Shown here: positions 52,599-57,791 of the stretch, piece after piece
Layout of the letters: each line of letters begins with the position of its first letter
How positions within the stretch are numbered: position 1 is the first letter of the stretch
NCBI GenBank assembly: GCA_017453865.1
Contig: JAFTEC010000083.1
Coordinates: forward strand, 1-57,791
Length of the DNA: 57,791 nt
Direction: 5' to 3'
Origin: Lachnospiraceae bacterium
GTDB lineage: Bacteria > Bacillota > Clostridia > Lachnospirales > Lachnospiraceae
The notes under the pieces: generated by a model
Seen by the model: only the letters and a program-made list of their open reading frames with translations
Told to the model about the DNA's origin: nothing
The model's database searches: none
Position numbers and translations under genes: made by a program

Positions 52599-52630
52599 GA
52601 AGAATCTTTCTACCGATAGAAAGATTCTTC
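52599..52630. terminator. Bidirectional hairpin between convergent genes
   Basis: Perfect 14-bp stem GAAGAATCTTTCTA / TAGAAAGATTCTTC with a CCGA loop, in the 63-base gap between the DAHP synthase and ACT genes. There is no T-tract, but position and stability suggest termination in both directions. Confidence 0.65.
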
Positions 52631-52642
52631 GCTTCTCGCCGC

Positions 52643-53077
52643 TCACATTTCAGAGATATTTTCCTGATCCACCAGGTGGAAGCCCCCAAGCTCCAGAGTC
52701 GATTCGGCTCTGTCTATGTGTGCAACCTTCATTATGAGAAAGGCCTTATTGACTTCCTTCCCCCCGAGAAATGCATACATATATTCAAGATTTACCTGGG
52801 CTGCGGACAATGTCTTCAGAACCTTATTCAGTCCCCCGGGCACATCCGGTATCTCGACCGCCAGAACATCACTAAGGCGGTTGACGAATCCCGCATCCTT
52901 TAATACCGTTGTGGTCTCGTAGACATCATCCACTATGAGCCTTGCTATTCCGAAGTCCTCGGTCTCCGCCACGGAAATAGCCCTCATATCGATATTGTTC
53001 TTTGCCAGCACATCCGTCATTTCTTCAAGGGTGCCGGGTTTATTCTCCATAAAAACCGAAATCTGCTTTATACTCAT
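52643..53077 (-). CDS. Tandem ACT-domain protein
   Basis: 144 residues with two ACT domains: MSIKQISVFMENKPGTLEEMTDVLAKNNIDMRAISVAETEDFGIARLIVDD and then the second from VEIPDVPGGLNKVLKTLSAAQVNLEYMYAF. ACT domains bind amino acids. Proteins of this type are commonly encoded beside PaaK and IorAB, where they may sense an aromatic amino acid. It lies 13 bases after the CoA-ligase gene. Confidence 0.93.
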   Translation of the reverse strand: MSIKQISVFMENKPGTLEEMTDVLAKNNIDMRAISVAETEDFGIARLIVDDVYETTTVLKDAGFVNRLSDVLAVEIPDVPGGLNKVLKTLSAAQVNLEYMYAFLGGKEVNKAFLIMKVAHIDRAESTLELGGFHLVDQENISEM

Positions 53078-53090
53078 CAGCTCGCCCTCC

Positions 53091-54392
53091 TCAGATCTTT
53101 CTGTTGTCGATAACGCGCACAGCCTTGCCCTCCGATCTCTGAATGGACTTCGGAGCTACCAGTGTAACCTTTGCCTTTATTCCGAGCATTGACTGCATTC
53201 CAGCAACCAGCTTAGCCTGACGTGCTTCGATCTCACCCAGATTATCCGTGAACATCTCGGGAGTCATCTCCACATGCACGTCGAGAGTATCCGTATTGTT
53301 GACCCTTCCCACTATTATCTGATAATTTGCGGCATAGCCGTTATTCAGAAGAACAGTCTCTATCTGCGACGGGAATACATTCACTCCGCGGATTATCAGC
53401 ATATCGTCCGTGCGTCCCTTAGGCTTCGCCATCCTGATAAGGGTGCGGCCGCAGGAGCACTTCTTCCGTGAAAGCTTGCAGATATCACGTGTACGGTAGC
53501 GGAGGAGCGGGAAGGCTTCCTTATCCAAAGCGGTAAATACCAGCTCTCCCTCAGTATCATCCGGCAGAACCTCCCCCGTATCAGGATCGATTATCTCAGG
53601 GATAAAGTGATCCTCATTAACATGCATGCCCTTCTGCTCTGAACATTCAAAAGCCACCCCGGGGCCGGAGAGCTCTGTAAGACCGTAGATATCGTAGGCC
53701 TTTATTCCCATTGTCTTTTCTATGTCATGGCGCATCTCCTCACTCCAGGCTTCAGCGCCGAATATGCCGGCTTTAAGCGGTATTTCCTCGGGTGAAAGGC
53801 CCATCTCCTTCATCCTCTCTCCTAGGAACGCGGCATAGCTCGGGGTACAGCAGATAATGGAAGCCTCCAGATCCCTTATGAACATGATCTGTCTGTCGGT
53901 ATTTCCGGATGATGTGGGTACAGTCAGACAGCCCACCTTATGGCTTCCGTCATTAAGACCCGGTCCTCCGGTAAAGAGTCCGTAACCGTATGACACCTGA
54001 ACCACGCTCTTTTTCGTGCCCCCTGCTGCGGTTATGGCTCTGGCGGTGCAGTCAGACCAAAGCTCCAGATCTTCCTTTGTATAAAAAGCAACTACTCTTT
54101 TACCGGTTGTTCCGGATGTGGACTGGATACGCACACACTTTTCCAGCGGTGCTCCAAGCAGCCCGTAAGGGTAGCACTCCCTTAAGTCCGCCTTTGAAAG
54201 AAAGGGGAGCTTATGGAGATCATCCCTGGACCTTATGTCATCGGGAGAAAGCCCCTTTTCCTCCATCTTTTTCCTGTAATATGCCACGTTGTTCCAAACG
54301 TGCCTTACCTGCTTAACAAGCTTCTCGTCCTGAAGCTTCTTCATATCGCTCCGGGACATACATTCGATCTTTTTCTGAAAATATCTCTCCAT
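53091..54392 (-). CDS. paaK: Phenylacetate-CoA ligase family protein
   Basis: 433 residues, full length. Adenylate-forming enzyme making aryl-acetyl-CoA from ATP, CoA and phenylacetate or indoleacetate. Motifs: IQSTSGTTGKRVVAFYT (P-loop), VSYGYGLFTGGPG, YDIYGLTELSGPGVAFEC, LLRYRTRDICKL and GRTDDMLIIRGVNVFPSQIE. With IorAB it would turn aromatic 2-oxo acids into aryl-acetyl-CoA or recover ATP from it. It lies 26 bases after iorB. Confidence 0.93.
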   Translation of the reverse strand: MERYFQKKIECMSRSDMKKLQDEKLVKQVRHVWNNVAYYRKKMEEKGLSPDDIRSRDDLHKLPFLSKADLRECYPYGLLGAPLEKCVRIQSTSGTTGKRVVAFYTKEDLELWSDCTARAITAAGGTKKSVVQVSYGYGLFTGGPGLNDGSHKVGCLTVPTSSGNTDRQIMFIRDLEASIICCTPSYAAFLGERMKEMGLSPEEIPLKAGIFGAEAWSEEMRHDIEKTMGIKAYDIYGLTELSGPGVAFECSEQKGMHVNEDHFIPEIIDPDTGEVLPDDTEGELVFTALDKEAFPLLRYRTRDICKLSRKKCSCGRTLIRMAKPKGRTDDMLIIRGVNVFPSQIETVLLNNGYAANYQIIVGRVNNTDTLDVHVEMTPEMFTDNLGEIEARQAKLVAGMQSMLGIKAKVTLVAPKSIQRSEGKAVRVIDNRKI

Positions 54393-54418
54393 CTTTTTTC
54401 GGCTACCGCTCCTTTCCT

Positions 54419-55003
54419 TTAATCCTCACCGGCTGCATTAAACCCAAGTTCAAAGGCACGAATATTGATATCCAGCAGCTTTTCAGGCACATTGGCCTTC
54501 AATGCCGCCTCCCATGCTTCCTCCGGAAAATCAAAGTAGTGTGATAATCTTCCCAGAAGCACAACATTCACAGCCTTAATGTTCCCCGCTTCCCCTGCAA
54601 GCTTCAGGCAGTCAAGGGCATCAACCTTTGCCCCCGTCTCCCTCATCTTCGAAACCAGGTTCTCCGGGTACTTTTCAACCCCCAGTACAACCGGCATGGG
54701 ATCTATCTGCTGGGTATTGGTGACTATCTGTCCCCCTTTCTTCAGACGACTTATCCAGCGTGCGGCCTCCATCAGTTCAAAGGAAACTATGATATCCGCC
54801 TCTCCCTCGTCTATTATCGGAGAATAGACCCTGTCGCCGTAGCGTACATATGTTTCTACACTTCCTCCCCGCTGGGACATTCCGTGAACCTCTGATACCT
54901 TCACGTCATATCCCTGATCCAATAAAAGATATCCCAGTGTTTTGCTGGCAAGGAGTGAGCCCTGTCCGCCCACCCCGACTATCATAATATTTCTCGTTTC
55001 CAT
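54419..55003 (-). CDS. iorB: Indolepyruvate:ferredoxin oxidoreductase, beta subunit
   Basis: 194 residues. Gamma-type domain of 2-oxoacid oxidoreductases: NIMIVGVGGQGSLLASKTLGYLLLDQGYDVKVSEVHGMSQRGGSVETYVRYG is the IorB signature. It binds part of the coenzyme A site. Downstream of iorA with a 67-base gap that holds a short repeat fragment. Confidence 0.95.
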   Translation of the reverse strand: METRNIMIVGVGGQGSLLASKTLGYLLLDQGYDVKVSEVHGMSQRGGSVETYVRYGDRVYSPIIDEGEADIIVSFELMEAARWISRLKKGGQIVTNTQQIDPMPVVLGVEKYPENLVSKMRETGAKVDALDCLKLAGEAGNIKAVNVVLLGRLSHYFDFPEEAWEAALKANVPEKLLDINIRAFELGFNAAGED

Positions 55004-55017
55004 TTCAGCGATCTCCT

Positions 55018-55062
55018 TATATTCTTGTCATCCTGCGCGAAGCAGCAGGAAGGATCTTTCCC
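55018..55062. repeat. Short repeat fragment between iorA and iorB
   Basis: GTCATCCTGCGCGAAGCAGCAGGAAGGATC: contains the CCTGC/GCAGG hairpin and ends in AAGGATC, the inverse of the family start GATCCTT. Distant or truncated member of the repeat family. Confidence 0.45.
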
Positions 55063-55070
55063 CGTCTGTG

Positions 55071-56801
55071 TCAGGTATTTGCAAAGGCGTGAACCGCGCA
55101 CATCTGCTCGCACACACCGCAGCCTACGCAGAGTGTGGCGTCAACCTGCGCCTTCCCGTCCTTAAAGGAAATGGAAGGACAGCCGATCTTCATACAGGAC
55201 TTGCAGCCTACACATTTATCCCTGTCAACCTTAAGAGGCGGATTCTTTTTTACATATTTGAGAAGCACACAGGGTCTCCTGGAGATGATCACCGAAGGCT
55301 CCTCCGCAGCCAGCTCCTCCTTTATGACCCGGTCACATTCCTTCAGATCATAGGGATCCACTACCTGTACCCTGTTAAAGCCCATGGCTCTGCACAGAGC
55401 CTCCAGATCTATCTTTCCCGCAGGGTCCCCTTTGATATTGTATCCGGTTAGCGGGTTCTGCTGATGACCCGTCATTCCCGTGATCGAATTATCAAGGATT
55501 ATGGAAACGGAATTACTCTGGTTATAGGCAATGTTTGCAAGACCGGTCATACCGGAATGCATAAAGGTGGAATCTCCTATAACCGCAACCGTATTGTTGC
55601 CGGTTCCCGTTCCGCCCATCTTATTAAAGCCATGGGCAGCTGAAAGGGAGGCTCCCATACAGAGAGTCATATCAACCGCATTTAATGGAGCCGCAGACCC
55701 AAGTGTGTAGCAGCCTATGTCTCCCAGTACCGTACAGTTATTCTTCTTCAGGGTGTAAAAAAGACCTCTGTGGGGACAGCCGGAGCACATAGCGGGCGGA
55801 CGTACCGGCATCTTCTCATCAAGTGCCGCTCCCTTATGCTCTTCGATGCCGAGCGCCTTTGCAACTATGTTTCTGGAGAACTCTCCGGTTACAGGCAGGA
55901 TGTCCTTTCCCGAAACCCTGAGCCCGAGTGCCTTGCAATGATCCTCTATCACGGGATCCAGCTCCTCGACCACGATAAGCCTTTCGACCTTTGAGGCAAA
56001 TTCCTTTATCAGCCTGTCGGGAAGGGGATTCACCAGCCCTATCTTTAATACGGATACGCTGTCGCCGCAGACCTCCTTTACATACTGATAGCTTGTGGAG
56101 TCGCATATTATCCCGGTCTCGGTTCCGGCCATTTCCACACGGTTCACATTATTTGTGCAGCCGTATTCCATAAGCTTCTTTGTACGCTCCTCCACAATTG
56201 GATGCTTCCTTATGGCATATGCGGGAGTCATAACATACTTCTGTATATTTTTCTCATAGGGCTTCTTTTCCGGAAGCACGCGCTCCCCGGCTTCCACCAC
56301 CGACTGCGAGTGCGCAACCCTTGTACACATCTTTAATAATACCGGTGTGTCGAACTCCTCCGACAGCTCAAAGGCAAGCTTCGCAAATTCGTAAGCTTCC
56401 TGCGAATCGGAAGGCTCCAGCATGGGTACCTTTGATGCGATGGCGTGATGCCTCGAATCCTGCTCGTTCTGGGATGAGTGCATTCCCGCGTCATCCGCAA
56501 CCACAATGACCATTCCGGCATTTACCCCGGTATATGACATGGTGTATAAGGGATCCGCAGCCACATTCAGTCCCACATGCTTCATAGCGCAGAATGAACG
56601 TCTGCCAGCCAGGGATGCACCGAAAGCCGCTTCCATAGCAACCTTTTCATTTGGCGCCCACTCCGAATAAACATCATCATATTTTGCAAGCTCCTCCGTA
56701 ACCTCCGTACTGGGAGTTCCCGGATAGCTTGAGGCGAAGCAGACTCCCGCTTCATATAGCCCGCGGGCAACCGCTTTATTGCCGAGCATTAACTGTTTCA
56801 T
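55071..56801 (-). CDS. iorA: Indolepyruvate:ferredoxin oxidoreductase, alpha subunit
   Basis: 576 residues. Oxidises aryl pyruvates to aryl-acetyl-CoA with reduction of ferredoxin, in anaerobic aromatic amino acid breakdown. Domains: an N-terminal pyrimidine-binding part (MKQLMLGNKAVARGLYEAGVCFASSYPGTPSTEV), a TPP-binding part (MCSGCPHRGLFYTLKK, GDIGCYTLG, CMGASLSAAHGF, VIGDSTFMHSG) and two C-terminal 4Fe-4S clusters (DKCVGCKSCMKIGCP and CVGCGVCEQMC). Slightly shorter than some archaeal enzymes but complete. First gene of iorA-iorB-paaK-ACT. Confidence 0.96.
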   Translation of the reverse strand: MKQLMLGNKAVARGLYEAGVCFASSYPGTPSTEVTEELAKYDDVYSEWAPNEKVAMEAAFGASLAGRRSFCAMKHVGLNVAADPLYTMSYTGVNAGMVIVVADDAGMHSSQNEQDSRHHAIASKVPMLEPSDSQEAYEFAKLAFELSEEFDTPVLLKMCTRVAHSQSVVEAGERVLPEKKPYEKNIQKYVMTPAYAIRKHPIVEERTKKLMEYGCTNNVNRVEMAGTETGIICDSTSYQYVKEVCGDSVSVLKIGLVNPLPDRLIKEFASKVERLIVVEELDPVIEDHCKALGLRVSGKDILPVTGEFSRNIVAKALGIEEHKGAALDEKMPVRPPAMCSGCPHRGLFYTLKKNNCTVLGDIGCYTLGSAAPLNAVDMTLCMGASLSAAHGFNKMGGTGTGNNTVAVIGDSTFMHSGMTGLANIAYNQSNSVSIILDNSITGMTGHQQNPLTGYNIKGDPAGKIDLEALCRAMGFNRVQVVDPYDLKECDRVIKEELAAEEPSVIISRRPCVLLKYVKKNPPLKVDRDKCVGCKSCMKIGCPSISFKDGKAQVDATLCVGCGVCEQMCAVHAFANT

Positions 56802-56946
56802 CTTGTAATCTGGTCCTTCCTGATTTGATATACTTATCCGTTACAGTTCCGATGCCGCTTAAGCGACTTTATAAGTTTATCACAATATGAATAATGCGTA
56901 AAATGATTAAAGTTTTATGGTACGAATCAGTAAACAAAAAAAAGAA

Positions 56947-56975
56947 TTGACATAAAAGACCCCTTTGGCTATAAT
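56947..56975 (+). promoter_or_regulatory. Perfect consensus sigma-A promoter of the tRNA genes
   Basis: TTGACA, 17-base spacer, TATAAT: both hexamers perfect with ideal spacing. Located 42 bases before tRNA-Pro, as expected for a strong stable-RNA promoter. Confidence 0.92.
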
Positions 56976-57017
56976 ATCATTTGCGTCACGGTTTTGGAGT
57001 TCCGTGGATGCCCCGAA

Positions 57018-57092
<75 letters not shown>

Positions 57093-57107
57093 TCACTCCA
57101 TAGATAT

Positions 57108-57178
57108 GCAGGCGTGGTTCAATGGTAGAACACCAGCCTTCCAAGCTAGTAACGTGGGTTCGATTCCCATCGCCTGCT
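57108..57178 (+). tRNA. tRNA-Gly (TCC)
   Basis: Acceptor arms GCAGGCG / CGCCTGC, anticodon loop CTTCCAA with TCC at 57140-57142, T-loop GGGTTCGATTCCC, discriminator T. One mismatch in the anticodon stem. It lies 15 bases after tRNA-Pro. An integrase fragment follows, so this is a candidate attachment site. Confidence 0.95.
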
Positions 57179-57225
57179 TTCTTTATTTGCCCAGTATTTT
57201 CAAGTGTTTCACGGTTTTTTTGACC

Positions 57226-57245
57226 CGTTGCAACACGTTGCAACA
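57226..57245. repeat. Two tandem CGTTGCAACA repeats
   Basis: Exact tandem 10-base repeat; each unit contains the self-complementary GTTGCAAC. It lies between tRNA-Gly and the integrase fragment, where arm- or core-type recombinase sites would be expected. Confidence 0.75.
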
Positions 57246-57265
57246 ACTTTTTCAGCAGAGAAATT

Positions 57266-57296
57266 AAGCCCGACGGAATTATTCTCCGTCGGGCTT
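57266..57296. terminator. 12-bp hairpin after tRNA/integrase
   Basis: AAGCCCGACGGA / TCCGTCGGGCTT with a 7-base loop, followed by CTTT on plus and TAATTT on minus. Lies six bases from the integrase stop and probably terminates both the tRNA and the integrase transcripts. Confidence 0.75.
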
Positions 57297-57301
57297 CTTT
57301 A

Positions 57302-57562
57302 CTAATTTTCAGGCTTATCAAAAATCTTTTTCCAGATTTCAGGATCAACATTTATCTTCCCATCAGTCCTGTTATAATGTTCAGTCATAGCGATGTTTGT
57401 ATGTCCCATGATCCTCCGTATCTGTTCCGGATCAACCCCTGCGTTAAAAAGCTCAGTAGCTCCAAAGAAGCGTATCTTATGTGAAGAGAGATAACGTATC
57501 CCGGCTTCCTCACAGTATTTTTTGAGATTTTCATTAAATCTGTTTAGAGTTGAAAGCCATAT
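57302..57562 (-). pseudogene. Tyrosine recombinase, C-terminal fragment
   Basis: The last about 85 residues of a phage/ICE-type integrase: NENLKKYCEEAGIRYLSSHKIRFF, then GVDPEQIRRIMGHTNIAMTEHYNR, ending before a TAG at 57302. The His-x-x-Arg, the GHT His and the Tyr nucleophile are visible. Upstream of about 57562 the frame stays open, but the translation turns into unrelated hydrophobic sequence and then enters the 24-bp repeats. The gene therefore looks truncated at its 5' side. It points towards tRNA-Gly, a common integration arrangement. Confidence 0.75.
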
Positions 57563-57652
57563 AAGATATGATAGAATATAGATGTAACAGTAAGTATTAT
57601 TCAGCAGGTGCAGACTAATTATTATGAATAGGAATGAGATTTTTCGAATATT

Positions 57653-57749
57653 GTTAGAGCCGGGAGAAATTAGCCAATAGTTGCCGAAATATAATAGCCA
57701 AATTGAGCCGGAAGATTTTAGCCACTCATAAGCCGGATTAAAAACGCCA
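57653..57749 (-). mobile_element. Array of four 24-25-bp repeats, probable IS end
   Basis: Plus-strand units at 57653-57676, 57677-57700, 57701-57724 and 57725-57749, each with GCCGRAW at the centre and ending in AGCCA (CGCCA in the last). A partial fifth (ATAGCAATAGCC) follows. Multiple terminal repeats of this kind are a feature of IS21-family elements; the family assignment is from memory. The transposase would lie beyond the window. Confidence 0.5.
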
Positions 57750-57791
57750 ATAGCAATAGCCCCTTATCGTTCATCCCCCTATAATGGTGAT

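Overview
The window looks like a chromosomal segment of an anaerobic Firmicute of class Clostridia, most likely family Lachnospiraceae. This rests on the gene set and orders: HrcA/CIRCE heat-shock control, an hprK-glk-murB-rapZ-whiA-HPr block, gdpP-rplI-dnaB, a DUF6465-like Lys/Ala protein, a FeoA-FeoA-FeoB block with its Cys-rich partner, an indolepyruvate:ferredoxin oxidoreductase locus and AmmeMemoRadiSam genes. It is an inference from gene content; no rRNA is present. Most of the window is ordinary core genome, with accessory features around 39.5-41.4 kb and at the right edge.

Layout. 1-2.3 kb: hrcA-grpE-dnaK (minus; dnaK cut by the edge) behind a CIRCE operator. 2.3-4.6 kb: Lys/Ala-rich protein and a multi-pass GT-C-like membrane protein. 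4.9-5.8 kb: a GNAT protein on plus. 5.8-17 kb: a long minus-strand block, ftsH-uvrC-hprK-glk-murB-rapZ-whiA-HPr-like-lipid kinase-fba, joining carbon-catabolite signalling, cell-wall synthesis and glycolysis. 17.3-21.8 kb: a PilZ protein and a giant anchored surface protein. 22.4-25.7 kb: PucR-type regulator, tadA and an FkbH-like protein on plus. 25.9-33.6 kb: sugar-ABC ATPase, YesL-like protein, dgt, dnaB, rplI, gdpP and a YdjC-type deacetylase. 33.7-34.9 kb: dCMP deaminase and a CIRCE-controlled Hsp20. 34.9-37.8 kb: sirtuin, MaoC, ACP, Cys-cluster protein and AAC(3)-fold enzyme. 37.9-45.3 kb: secreted protein, tyrosine recombinase, orphan adenine methyltransferase, ferrous-iron uptake genes and an MntR/DtxR regulator. 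45.3-47.2 kb: MATE exporter and HD protein. 47.3-51.4 kb: a TPP riboswitch followed by thiT, a MEMO-AMMECR1 fusion, its radical SAM partner and a CapF-like cupin protein. 51.5-56.8 kb: DAHP synthase, then iorA-iorB-paaK-ACT. 57.0-57.8 kb: tRNA-Pro and tRNA-Gly behind a perfect consensus promoter, then a truncated integrase and an array of 24-bp repeats that resembles an insertion-sequence end.

The most interesting observations are these. (1) One apparent transcription unit runs from a TPP riboswitch through thiT into the function-unknown AmmeMemoRadiSam genes and a CapF-like protein whose reductase domain looks eroded. (2) A dispersed intergenic repeat family has two hairpins, and two copies differ by a compensatory base pair. 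(3) The HPr paralogue beside hprK has Asp where the phosphorylatable His should be. (4) The giant surface protein appears to carry a duplicated, unrecognised beta domain. (5) The tRNA-Gly junction carries an integrase fragment and 24-bp tandem repeats.
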